Assembly: GCA_965200615.1 (NCBI GenBank)
Contig: OZ241377.1
Span: forward strand, 4,650,001-4,714,000
Length of the DNA stretch: 64,000 nucleotides
Source of the DNA: Bin5 sp965200615
Lineage (GTDB): Bacteria > Chloroflexota > Anaerolineae > Caldilineales > Caldilineaceae
Direction: 5' to 3'
Within the stretch, counting starts at the first letter, position 1; every line of letters starts with the position of its first letter. Shown here piece by piece: positions 45,209-53,898 of this stretch. Both the position numbers and the translations under genes were made by a program. The notes beneath the pieces are model-generated. The model saw only the letters and a program-made list of their open reading frames with translations, was not told the DNA's origin and ran no database searches.

Positions 45209-45428
45209 ACCCACCAACTAAGTGCCTGTCCAGTTTTCGATTGAGGGCGTTACGCGGGCGATTCAGGGCACGAGCGGGTCCCAAGCGCAACTGATTCCTT
45301 TTGGATGCGTCATCCTTTTCGCCTTTGTCGTTCAGGCGACGCGCGGCGCGGAGGCTAAAAAGCAAAATCGCGACTGCCGCGAGCAGACCCAGCAGAATGA
45401 CAAGCTGCAGAAAATCTACCATCTCCAT
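45207..45428 (-). CDS. Small single-pass membrane protein of unknown function
   Basis: A 73-residue protein with one transmembrane helix (VDFLQLVILLGLLAAVAILL) followed by a basic, cytoplasmic tail rich in Arg and Lys. ATG 45428 has CAGGGGATCGAA, a good ribosome-binding site; the frame up to 45503 is not needed. Its stop codon overlaps the terminator of small RNA B on the other strand. I do not recognise the family. Confidence 0.6.
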   Translation of the reverse strand: MEMVDFLQLVILLGLLAAVAILLFSLRAARRLNDKGEKDDASKRNQLRLGPARALNRPRNALNRKLDRHLVGG

Positions 45429-45563
45429 TTCGATCCCCTGAATCGCTATTTTGACAGACTGTGGGCGATTGACAATGAAGAACAGTATATCACCGCAAAA
45501 CAAGGTATGAGGCTGGTTTTCGGGGAAATTGGTCGCTGCAGAGGTAAAGAGAAAAGCGAAGGC

Positions 45564-45587
45564 GGGGTTAACTGTCGAATTAACCCC
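45564..45587 (-). terminator. Terminator-like hairpin after the DUF72 gene
   Basis: GGGGTTAA (45564-45571) pairs with TTAACCCC (45580-45587). On the minus strand T-rich sequence (GCTTTTCTCTTT) begins about 10 bases beyond. It starts about 20 bases after the stop codon. Confidence 0.55.
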
Positions 45588-45607
45588 GGTTAACAGTCAA
45601 GTAGAGC

Positions 45608-46486
45608 TCAGAAGAGCGACAACTGGCCGCTTTCCTCTTCTCCTGCAGGCTTTGAAGTTGTGGGATTCCAGTCGGGTAGGGGCAGGTATTGGCCGATTCG
45701 GGCTTGCAAGCGGCGGACCGTTTCCGGGGCGTGGCCTTCGAAGGGATTGTGGACGTAACAGAAAACATCGGTTCCGCTTTTGAGCAGATCGGCGATGCGT
45801 TTGGCCCATTTGTCCAGCAGTTCGTCCTGGGGTCGGCGAATGATCTTGTCGTCAGGCAAAGGGTCTCTGTCGTTGCCGATCAGGCGGATGTGGCAAGGAA
45901 GGCGTGTGGCAGTGAGGTCAGCAGCGGCCTGCCAGTTGGCAAAGGTATCGGGCTGCCCGGTGCGTTCAACGGCAACGAATCCGATCCGCCTCTCCAGCAG
46001 GAAGCGAATGAAGGCGGTGGTCATGAGATCGAAGGCGCGGACTTCGACGGACAGGGGTATTTCGGCGGCGCTGGTCGCGAGGCTGTCCCCAAAGTCGGCG
46101 AGACGGCGGCCGGCGCTTGCGCGGGTAAAGGTCGCCGGGAACTGGATGAGGCCGGGAGCGGCGGCGGGACCGAGCGAACGCAAGACATCCAGATAGGCTG
46201 ACGTTGTCTGCTCCACATCGACCAGTCTGTTTTCATGGGTGATCTCTCGGGGCGCTTTCAGGGAAAAGGTGAATCCTTCGGGCACGCTTTCAAGCCAGCG
46301 CAGCAAGGTTTTTGGCTCGGGTAGGGCGTAGAAGCTGGTATTGGCTTCGACACTGTTGAACTGCTCAGCGTAAAAGCTTAACTGCTGATCGGCCGGCGTT
46401 TGAAGGCGGTAAAAGACGCCTCGCCAATCGGGAAAGCTCCAAGAGGAGGCGCCGACGCGCAAGGTACCCGTTTTTTCAGCTTTCAT
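45608..46486 (-). CDS. DUF72 family protein
   Basis: A 292-residue TIM-barrel-like protein of the DUF72/YecE family. It has GASSWSFPDWRGVFY at the start, NSVEANTSFYALPEP, FSLKAPREITHENRL and CYVHNPFEGHAPETV, all hallmarks of the family. The biochemical role is not known. ATG 46486 is chosen over 46540, which has no ribosome-binding site. The last five residues are QLSLF, matching the consensus of peptides that bind the beta sliding clamp; this is common in the family as I remember it and may hint at an association with DNA replication or repair. The gene stands alone. Confidence 0.92.
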   Translation of the reverse strand: MKAEKTGTLRVGASSWSFPDWRGVFYRLQTPADQQLSFYAEQFNSVEANTSFYALPEPKTLLRWLESVPEGFTFSLKAPREITHENRLVDVEQTTSAYLDVLRSLGPAAAPGLIQFPATFTRASAGRRLADFGDSLATSAAEIPLSVEVRAFDLMTTAFIRFLLERRIGFVAVERTGQPDTFANWQAAADLTATRLPCHIRLIGNDRDPLPDDKIIRRPQDELLDKWAKRIADLLKSGTDVFCYVHNPFEGHAPETVRRLQARIGQYLPLPDWNPTTSKPAGEEESGQLSLF

Positions 46487-46867
46487 TGGCTTCTCGTTTG
46501 GTGCAGAAATGGACTCTGAGCGGCCGAAAGGCAGCGCCATTTCACAGACACAGTTCTGTTATGTGCAATGTGCACAAAAACAGGATTTCAATTTCATGCA
46601 GGATGGGCAGTGAAATTGGTTCCCGAGTCGGGTATCCTTCTTCGTAATCGCTGGCCTGTGAAGTTTCTGAGCCGCCGGCGCTGCGCTCAGGGAGCGTGAT
46701 GCTGTGTAAATCAGTGATGGAAGTACAGGCCCTTATGTTTGGATTGGCCCAACTGCGCCACGGAGGTCGCGGGCTGCAATCAATGCCAGGGGAGCGGTCG
46801 CCGCGGCATAAGTGGAGTAGATGGGCAGTATTATTTCAGGTCTCACTTGAGGAAGGAGAACTTTTCG

Positions 46868-48205
46868 ATGTCCATGCTTGTACGTGCTGTGAAACACGGC
46901 TCGAAGTTGCGGGCGATACCGCTCGCCGTTCTTGGGCTGCTTGTATTCGCCCCATCTGCATTCGCCCAGGATGCGGCGCCCTTTACGACGGATGAAATCG
47001 CCTATTCGATTGACAACTTAATCCTGTTTGTTTCAGCGGTGCTGGTGCTGTTTATGCAGGCTGGCTTCGCGATGGTCGAGGCGGGTTTCAATTCGGCCAA
47101 GAATACCGTGAACATTATGTTCAAAAACATCATTGACCTGGCGAGTGGTGTTTTCTTCTATTTCCTGATCGGTTACAGCATCATGTACGGCGCCCCGTTG
47201 CTTGGGGGATTCCTGGGGTTTAGTGGGTTTGGAATCTCAATGGATACGCCGGAGGCGATGGCGGGCGAGTTGAACCCCCAAGTTGATTTTCTGTTCCAGG
47301 TGGCCTTTGCGGCGACTGCGGCCACGATTGTGTCCGGCGCAGTCGCCGGCCGCATGAAGATCTCGGGCTACTTGATCTACAGCATTATCCTCACCGCCAT
47401 TATCTACCCTGTAAGCGGCTATTGGAAATGGGGTGGAGGCTGGTTGGACGCGATGGGTTTCTATGACTTTGCCGGGTCTCTGGTTGTACATGCCGTGGGC
47501 GGATTCGCGGCGCTGGCCGCGGTCATCGTGCTCGGTCCGCGCATCGGACGCTTCGGCGGCGGCTCGACCAATCCGCTGCCTCCCAGCAACATGGCGATGG
47601 CTGCGTTGGGTGTCTTCATCCTGTGGATTGGCTGGTACGGTTTCAATCCGGGAAGCCAGCTTGCCTTCACGGGCGCGGTCAACACGGACGCGGTCGTGCT
47701 GATCGCCACCAATACGACGCTGGCGGCGGCATTGGGGACGTTACTGGCAATGATCTACGGCTGGGTCAAGACGGGCAAGCCGAACCTGAGCTACACGCTG
47801 AATGGTGCACTGGGCGGTCTGGTCGGCATCACGGCAAACTGTGATTCGGTCAACAACGTCGAGGCGCTGATCATCGGCGCGGTGGCCGGCGTACTGGTGT
47901 GCATTGGCATGGAGGCGCTGGAGAACTTCAAGATTGACGACGCAGTCGGCGCGTGGCCGGTTCACGGGCTATGCGGCATCTGGGGCGGGATTGCCACCGG
48001 CATCTTCGGAGGCCACCCCCTTGTTGCGCAGATCGTAGGTTCGATCGCGATCCCGGTGTGGGCGTTTGTCGCCGCTTACATTCTCTTCACTGTCATCAAA
48101 AGGCTGGGCGTGCTGCGCGTTTCCCCGGAAGAGGAGCAGGCAGGTCTGGATCTTTCCGAGCATGGTGTGGGCGCCTATCATCTGGTTGGCGAGGAGGCGG
48201 CCTGA
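46868..48205 (+). CDS. amtB: Ammonium transporter, Amt family
   Basis: This 445-residue trimeric membrane channel imports ammonium. A cleavable signal peptide ends in PSAFAQD, and eleven helices follow. The pore histidines are in VVHAVGGFAALAAV and WPVHGLCGIWGG, and Amt-family FYDFAGSLVVH is present. ATG 46868 follows AAGGAGAA at eight bases, so the frame upstream of it is not coding. No P-II (GlnK) gene is next to it, which is unusual for amtB; regulation would depend on a P-II gene elsewhere. The 382 bases upstream (46487-46867) show no gene and I found no sigma-54 site. Confidence 0.96.
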   Translation: MSMLVRAVKHGSKLRAIPLAVLGLLVFAPSAFAQDAAPFTTDEIAYSIDNLILFVSAVLVLFMQAGFAMVEAGFNSAKNTVNIMFKNIIDLASGVFFYFLIGYSIMYGAPLLGGFLGFSGFGISMDTPEAMAGELNPQVDFLFQVAFAATAATIVSGAVAGRMKISGYLIYSIILTAIIYPVSGYWKWGGGWLDAMGFYDFAGSLVVHAVGGFAALAAVIVLGPRIGRFGGGSTNPLPPSNMAMAALGVFILWIGWYGFNPGSQLAFTGAVNTDAVVLIATNTTLAAALGTLLAMIYGWVKTGKPNLSYTLNGALGGLVGITANCDSVNNVEALIIGAVAGVLVCIGMEALENFKIDDAVGAWPVHGLCGIWGGIATGIFGGHPLVAQIVGSIAIPVWAFVAAYILFTVIKRLGVLRVSPEEEQAGLDLSEHGVGAYHLVGEEAA

Positions 48206-48311
48206 GCCGCTCTTCTTCAGAACGGGATTTCGTTCCCCGGCTGATGCTTAATTCCATGTAAGTTCGAGGCGGAAGGCGATCTCGCTTCACATGGTCGAAT
48301 AGAATACTGAC

Positions 48312-48359
48312 AGGGAGCGTCCCTCTCGCGTAGTCCTAATGACGAGAGGGACGCTCTCT
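48312..48359 (+). terminator. Strong hairpin terminator of amtB
   Basis: GAGCGTCCCTCTCG (48315-48328) pairs perfectly with CGAGAGGGACGCTC (48343-48356), and the stem can extend to 17 pairs. T-rich sequence TCTCTTGTCT follows. It begins 107 bases after the stop codon. Confidence 0.7.
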
Positions 48360-48439
48360 TGTCTGCAGCCTTTTGAGCATCACCACGCTGAAGAGGGCTC
48401 CTGCTGACTGACGACCGCTCAGAGTGCGGAATCCGAGCG

Positions 48440-48467
48440 TTGACACAGGATCTTCACCCTGTATAAT
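48440..48467 (+). promoter_or_regulatory. Promoter of the catabolic gene cluster
   Basis: TTGACA (48440-48445) and TATAAT (48462-48467) are perfect hexamers with a 16-base spacer. Transcription would start near 48474, giving a leader of about 200 bases before the first start codon. Confidence 0.8.
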
Positions 48468-48676
48468 CACACTCCAGCGGCGTTTCCCCGATAGCGCGGC
48501 CGTGCCGAGTCAACGCCTGTTTGTATTGCTCTCGCTGGAAGAGAAAAATAGAGCATCTTCCCTCCCGCGTGGCTGCGCCAGACGACTCTGTGACCCTCAA
48601 CAAGACTGCGGACAGTCGCTCCTTGGCTGACTCACAGAGAACCCAGACAATGACAATCGAGTTGGAAGGAAGCCTC

Positions 48677-49294
48677 ATGGAGAAACGGACAGTGATACGT
48701 AACAGTTTTGGCGTGGGTCCGGAAGGCTGGCATTCGTACGATTACCACGGCGAGATCGTGACGGGCGCGGGCATATTTGTGCTGACGACGTGGCAGAAAG
48801 AGGGAGGCGTCAACGGCGGGGCGTTCATCTGGGCGGACCAGTCGCGCTGGAGTACGGATGTGCCGGAGAGACCGATTTCGATTCTGGCACTGATTCACTA
48901 CCGAAACTGGGTCGGGCTGGGTCCCATCGATCTGAGGGAGTGCGAGGTCTCGGTCTATCTGCGGGGTGACGACCTGCGACTCTACGGAGCGGAGTGCTAC
49001 TTCTGGGTGCATGCCCCCGGAGTTCGCTGGCATTTTACGGGCAATCCAGTCCCGATTGCAGAGGGACATTGGGCGTCGGAGCCGAGCAGGTTTCTCCTGG
49101 AGAACGATGAATCGCGGTGGCATCGCAGCTACAGCAGCGAAGATTTCTGGCGCCGCAGCTATCCGGAAGGCGGGCCGCGGCTCGACAGTGTGCTGGGGGA
49201 CGTGCACAGTTATGGCTTTTCTTTTGTCGGATTCGACCGGGAGGTCCAGGGAAGACTGTCGATGGCGGAGTTCGAGATCTCGCCTGGCACATAG
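48677..49294 (+). CDS. Beta-sandwich-like protein of unknown function
   Basis: A 205-residue soluble protein, first in the catabolic cluster. The start ATG 48677 follows GGAAGGAAG, a strong ribosome-binding site. The sequence has many Trp/Tyr/Phe residues in strand-like segments (WHSYDYHG, GAFIWADQSRW, DLRLYGAECYFWVHAPGVRW), and SYGFSFVGFDREVQGRLSMA near the end, like laminin-G or concanavalin-type carbohydrate-binding folds. No signal peptide is visible. I do not recognise a named family. Its position right after a strong promoter and before two carbohydrate-enzyme-like genes suggests a part in the same pathway. Confidence 0.6.
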   Translation: MEKRTVIRNSFGVGPEGWHSYDYHGEIVTGAGIFVLTTWQKEGGVNGGAFIWADQSRWSTDVPERPISILALIHYRNWVGLGPIDLRECEVSVYLRGDDLRLYGAECYFWVHAPGVRWHFTGNPVPIAEGHWASEPSRFLLENDESRWHRSYSSEDFWRRSYPEGGPRLDSVLGDVHSYGFSFVGFDREVQGRLSMAEFEISPGT

Positions 49295-49383
49295 GTGGAG
49301 ATAGGCTGGCCGAAAAGCTTCGACGGGGATCGCGGCGGCGGGCAGGCAAGGCAGGAGTTGAATTCGCTTGCGAGGTGTGCCAG

Positions 49384-50994
49384 ATGGAAGGTAGAGACGA
49401 AATGAAGGATCAGAGAGCCCCAGGCAGCGCCCCGATCGAGATCGGGTCACGCCTTGAGCTGATGGTAGACGATTTCCTGATCGCGAGGTTGAGCGGAGGC
49501 GCGGCGTTACGCTTGAACCGACCGGTACCCCGCGAAGTGGCTCTGGTTACGGACAGGCCATGGGAGGGGAATGCGTGCACATCGTTCGCGGTATTCCGGG
49601 ATGGAGACATTTACCGCATGTATTACCTCGGCCGCCAGTTCATAACGACGGAATCGGGTCTTGATGAGGCGCCGCACCCGGACTTCGTCTGCTATGCCGA
49701 AAGCAGCGATGGCATCAGTTGGGAGAGGCCGGACCTTGGACTGGTCGAGTTCAATGGCTCAAGCAAGAACAACATCATTCTCAGTAGCAGTGACAGCGCC
49801 TGTCCGGCGCGGGCGTTTGCGCCGTTCAAGGATACGAACCCGGCTGTAGCGGCTGACGCCCGCTACAAGGCGTGGGCGGTACGCATTCCGCGTCTGGATG
49901 GTACTGCGCCGCGGCCGGGGCACAGCGCGGAGGTGCCGGATGGTCTTCATGCTCTGAAATCGGCCGACGGGATCCGGTGGACGTCGATGTGCGACAAACC
50001 GGTGATAGCCGATGGCCTGCTTGACTCGCAAAATCTGGCCTTCTGGGATTCCGTGCGCGGGGAGTACCGCGACTACCATCGCAACGAATTTCGGATCGAG
50101 AGGACAGGAGAGGAACCTTATGGCCCCCAGGTGCGGGCGGAGGCCCCGGGAAGCGGTGTGCGCGGTTCCCGCTACGGCCGTGATCTGCGTACGGCGACAT
50201 CGAGCGACTTTGTCAACTGGAGCGAGCCGGAATACATAGACTATACGCAAGGCCGCATCGACGAAATATACAATAACGCGATTGTTCCCTATTTTCGCGC
50301 GCCGCACATTTTCGTGGGATTTCCGACCCGATACATTGATGACGGCTGGTCGGAGGCGGTTGAGGATCTGCCCGAATTGGGAGAGCGCCGGCTGCGGGCA
50401 GGGGTAAGCGAGCGGTACGGTAGCGCTCTGACCGACGCCATGTTAATGAGCAGCCGCGACGGTCACACTTTCAACATGTGGCAGGAATCGTTCATCAGAC
50501 CGGACTTGCGGCCTCAGGACAGCTGGGTCTACGGAGACGCCTTTCCCGGTTGGGGCATCGTGACGACTCCCTCCCTTTTTGACGGGGCGCCGGACGAACT
50601 GTCAATCTACGTGTCGGAGGGATACTGGCGGGGCGAAAGCATGAATTTGCGGCGCTATACGCTGCGGGTCGATGGATTCGCGTCGGTGCAGGCGCCGTTA
50701 AGCGGCGGCGAGCTGGTGACGAAGCCTCTGATCTTTGCGGGCAACTGTTTGCGCGTCAATTTTTCAGCTTCGGCCGCCGGGAGTGTTCAAGTGGAGATGC
50801 TGCGGGACCAGATGGACGAACCGATTGCGGGGTTCAGCCTTGAGGATTGCGTTGAATTACTGGGGGATGACGTCGAGCGTGTTGTACGCTGGTCGGGCGG
50901 AGTCGACGTGAGTAATCTCGAGGGTGTACCCGTTCGACTGCGCTTTGTACTGCGCGACGCGGACCTGTACGCTTTTCAGTTTGTCAAGATGTGA
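49384..50994 (+). CDS. Putative glycoside-hydrolase-like beta-propeller protein (copy 1)
   Basis: A 536-residue soluble protein of a family seen mainly in Planctomycetes and related phyla, resembling GH32/GH43-type five-bladed propellers. It opens with IGSRLELMVDDFLIARL and has an aromatic- and Asp-rich core: FRDGDIYRMYYLG, CYAESSDGISWERPDLGLVE and FNGSSKNN. Conserved acidic residues in the SDGxxW loops may form the active site. The start may be ATG 49384 or 49402. The following gene is about 60% identical by eye, so these are tandem paralogues. No signal peptide, so the substrate is probably taken up first. Confidence 0.65.
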   Translation: MEGRDEMKDQRAPGSAPIEIGSRLELMVDDFLIARLSGGAALRLNRPVPREVALVTDRPWEGNACTSFAVFRDGDIYRMYYLGRQFITTESGLDEAPHPDFVCYAESSDGISWERPDLGLVEFNGSSKNNIILSSSDSACPARAFAPFKDTNPAVAADARYKAWAVRIPRLDGTAPRPGHSAEVPDGLHALKSADGIRWTSMCDKPVIADGLLDSQNLAFWDSVRGEYRDYHRNEFRIERTGEEPYGPQVRAEAPGSGVRGSRYGRDLRTATSSDFVNWSEPEYIDYTQGRIDEIYNNAIVPYFRAPHIFVGFPTRYIDDGWSEAVEDLPELGERRLRAGVSERYGSALTDAMLMSSRDGHTFNMWQESFIRPDLRPQDSWVYGDAFPGWGIVTTPSLFDGAPDELSIYVSEGYWRGESMNLRRYTLRVDGFASVQAPLSGGELVTKPLIFAGNCLRVNFSASAAGSVQVEMLRDQMDEPIAGFSLEDCVELLGDDVERVVRWSGGVDVSNLEGVPVRLRFVLRDADLYAFQFVKM

Positions 50995-51012
50995 TTTGGT
51001 AAGGAAGCAGAT

Positions 51013-52599
51013 ATGACCATGGCCAACTCGAACGAAGTCGCGATTCCTGTTGACATCGGTTCGCGCCTGGAATTGATGGTAGACGATTATCTCGCGGCGC
51101 GGCTAGGCGGAGGCGCCCGGCGGCGATTGAACAGTCCGGTCCCCCGGGATGTTGTGCTGCGGTTGGACGCGCCATGGGAAGGTAATGCAAGCGGAGGCTT
51201 TACGGTCTTTGAGGACGGCGGCCGCTATCGCATGTATTACCGGGGGCAGAATTTTGTGTACGAGGGCAAGGAGCTGGGCGCCCCCGGCGGCAAGTATGTC
51301 TGCTACGCTGAGAGCGCCGACGGCATTCACTGGGAGAAGCCGAAGCTGGGCCTGGTCGAGTTCAATGGCTCGAAGAAGAACAACATTCTGTTGGATGCAG
51401 GGGCGATCCTGAACGGCATGTTCTCACCGTTCAAAGACGGGAATCCTGCGTGTCCGGCGGAGTTCTGCTACAAGGCGTTTGCGCTGATGCAGCGCGGGGA
51501 TGCGAGAGGGCTGTGGGCATACGGATCGCCGGACGGTATCCGTTGGTCGGCGATGAGCGATGGGCCCGTCATCACCGAAGGGTTGCTGGACACGCAGAAC
51601 CTGGCGTTTTGGGACGGAGAACGGGGCGAGTACCGGGCCTATCATCGCAACGAGTTCCGGCTGCCGCAGACGGGGGAGGAACCCTACGGGGCTTATCCGG
51701 TTCAAGCAAGCGCAGATTCCCGCAGAGTGGAGCCGCAAGTGCCTGCGGCCGCGGAAGGGAGCGGTTTGCGCGGGTCTCGCTACGGCCGGGACATTCTCAC
51801 GGCCACTTCCTCCGATTTCATCCACTGGACGGATTCGGTCTATGTCAGCTACAGCGAGGGCCGACCCAGCGAGCTGTATTCAAATCAGGTCACGCCCTAT
51901 TTCCGGGCGCCGCATCTCTTTCTGGGTTTCCCGGCACGGTATGTCGAGCGGGGGTGGTCGGAGGCGTTGGAGGCGTTGCCGGAGGCGGAACATCGCCGCA
52001 TGCGCGCCGCGATCAGCGAGCGCTACGGCACGGCGTTGACCGACGGCATGTTTATGAGCAGTCGCGACGGGTACAGCTTCAACTTGTGGCCGGACTCGTT
52101 TATCCGGCCGGGGCTGCGGCCGCGCGGCAACTGGACTTATGGAGACAACTTTCAGAACTGGGGGATCGTGACGACACCTTCTGCGAGCGCCGGCGCGCCT
52201 GCTGAGCTGTCCTTCTATGTGCGGGAAGGCTACTGGCGGGAGGAGGCCAGCGCTCTGCGGCGCTACACGATGCGGGTGGACGGATTTGCTTCGGTGCAGG
52301 CGCCATTGGGGGGCGGTGAGATGGTCACGAAGCCGCTGGTCTTTGCGGGCAGCGAACTGGTCCTCAACTTTTCGGCTTCGGCGGCCGGCAGCGTCCGCGT
52401 TGAACTGCTGCGGGATCAGATGAACATCCCGGTGGAGGGGTTCAGTCTCGAAGAGTGCGTTGAGGCGCTGGGCGACGAGCTAGAGCGGGTTGTGCGCTGG
52501 CAGGGGGGCCGGGAGGTGGGCGGTCTGGCCGGGACGCCGATCCGGCTGCGTTTTGTGCTGCGAGATGCGGAGCTCTTTTCATTTCGTTTTCGGGAGTGA
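51013..52599 (+). CDS. Putative glycoside-hydrolase-like beta-propeller protein (copy 2)
   Basis: A 528-residue paralogue of the preceding gene, starting only 18 bp after it. It retains IGSRLELMVDDYLAARL, FEDGGRYRMYYRG, CYAESADGIHWEKPKLGLVE and the C-terminal SxGSVRVELLRDQM segment. Because both copies keep the same core residues, neither looks like a decaying duplicate; they may act on different linkages or form a heteromer. The start codon ATG at 51013 is consistent with the paralogue alignment. Confidence 0.65.
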   Translation: MTMANSNEVAIPVDIGSRLELMVDDYLAARLGGGARRRLNSPVPRDVVLRLDAPWEGNASGGFTVFEDGGRYRMYYRGQNFVYEGKELGAPGGKYVCYAESADGIHWEKPKLGLVEFNGSKKNNILLDAGAILNGMFSPFKDGNPACPAEFCYKAFALMQRGDARGLWAYGSPDGIRWSAMSDGPVITEGLLDTQNLAFWDGERGEYRAYHRNEFRLPQTGEEPYGAYPVQASADSRRVEPQVPAAAEGSGLRGSRYGRDILTATSSDFIHWTDSVYVSYSEGRPSELYSNQVTPYFRAPHLFLGFPARYVERGWSEALEALPEAEHRRMRAAISERYGTALTDGMFMSSRDGYSFNLWPDSFIRPGLRPRGNWTYGDNFQNWGIVTTPSASAGAPAELSFYVREGYWREEASALRRYTMRVDGFASVQAPLGGGEMVTKPLVFAGSELVLNFSASAAGSVRVELLRDQMNIPVEGFSLEECVEALGDELERVVRWQGGREVGGLAGTPIRLRFVLRDAELFSFRFRE

Positions 52600-52639
52600 C
52601 AGGTAGACGGATTCAGTTTTCGATAGGGGGTTGCGTAAC

Positions 52640-53776
52640 GTGAAAATCACAGCCATCGAGACGATCGCCCTGTTGGACCCGGGTAAGGCTACAGAGACGG
52701 TGGTGCGGGTCCATACCGACGAGGGTATCAGCGGCATCGGGCAGGCGGAGTCGCCGTCGCTCGTGATCGAGGCCATAGTTCGCTGCGACGGCGGGCTGGA
52801 GGAGATTTTGCTGGGGGAGGACCCGCTGCAGGTGGAGCGGCTGTGGCAGAAGATGTATGCGGCGACCGGGCTGTTTGGCCGGCGCGGTGTCACGATTGCT
52901 GCGATCGGGGCGGTGGAGACGGCGCTGTGGGACATTGCGGGGCAGGCGTTGGGCAGGCCGGTCTGCGAGCTGATCTGGCAGGCATGCTGCACTGTGACGG
53001 AATCGAGCGAAATCAAGGAGAGGGTGAGGCCCTACGCCACGGTCTACCCGCCGGGCGAGGATGTGGGCGAAATCGTCGATCGATTCACGCTGGCCAGGGA
53101 GCGGAACTTTCGGGCAATGAAGCTGGAGGAGTGGCCGGGCGGGTTTTCGCATGTCAGCATAAAGAGGGACGTAGAGGTAGTGCGGGCGGCGCGCGAAACA
53201 ATAGGTGAGGATCGCGACTTGCTGATCGACGTGCAGAACCGCTGGTCTGAGGTGGGGCTGGCGCTGGACTCGATCCGGGCGATCGCGGAGTTCAGGCCTT
53301 TCTTTGTTGAGGCGCCGCTTCCTGCCGACAATCTTGCCGGCCTGGCCCGGCTGGCGGATGCCGTGGATACGCGCATAGCTGTGGGTGACTGGGGATTTAC
53401 GACCCGTTTCGAGTTTGAGGAGATCATGGAGAAAGGGCGAGTGGACGTGGTCCAGCCCAGTTCGGTGCGGTCCGGGGGCATCCGGGAGATAACTCGCATT
53501 GCTGAGGCCGCGTATCGCCGTGGGCTGTTCTGCGTGCCGCATGCCTGGTGTCATATGGTCGGTGTGGCGGCGGAGATCCATCTGGCGGCGGTGCTGCCGA
53601 ATATGCCCTACTTCGAGATGCCGATCGCTTTTCCGGATTCGCCGATCATTTCAGAGCTGCTGGAGCCCGTCATCGAGGTCGACGCAGACGGTCTCATCGA
53701 GGTGCCTAAGCGGCCGGGGCTGGGCTTTGCGCTGAATGAAAAAGTGGTGGAGCAGTTTCGGGTGGCGCCCCATTAG
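52640..53776 (+). CDS. Mandelate racemase/muconate lactonizing (enolase-superfamily) enzyme
   Basis: A 378-residue cytoplasmic enzyme, probably a sugar-acid dehydratase or racemase. The capping domain is at residues 1-125. In the barrel the likely catalytic Lys161 is in AMKLEEW (Lys-x-Glu, not the usual Lys-x-Lys). Metal ligands are Asp197 in DVQNRW, Glu224 in EAPL and Asp250 in GDWGF (usually Glu). His301 in VPHAWCH corresponds to the His of mandelate racemase. GTG 52640 follows AGGGGG and fits the usual KITAIETI opening. It sits between the propeller pair and a ThDP enzyme. The substrate is unknown. Confidence 0.88.
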   Translation: MKITAIETIALLDPGKATETVVRVHTDEGISGIGQAESPSLVIEAIVRCDGGLEEILLGEDPLQVERLWQKMYAATGLFGRRGVTIAAIGAVETALWDIAGQALGRPVCELIWQACCTVTESSEIKERVRPYATVYPPGEDVGEIVDRFTLARERNFRAMKLEEWPGGFSHVSIKRDVEVVRAARETIGEDRDLLIDVQNRWSEVGLALDSIRAIAEFRPFFVEAPLPADNLAGLARLADAVDTRIAVGDWGFTTRFEFEEIMEKGRVDVVQPSSVRSGGIREITRIAEAAYRRGLFCVPHAWCHMVGVAAEIHLAAVLPNMPYFEMPIAFPDSPIISELLEPVIEVDADGLIEVPKRPGLGFALNEKVVEQFRVAPH

Positions 53777-53898
53777 TTGCCTGAACTGTGATGCAAGGGA
53801 TTTTCGAGATGGACTGCGAATCTCATTCTGACGGATGAGTGCAGAATGGAAGAGAATGGGATCGTTTCATCTCGCCACCGGCCTGGGGAGGCCTTTGG

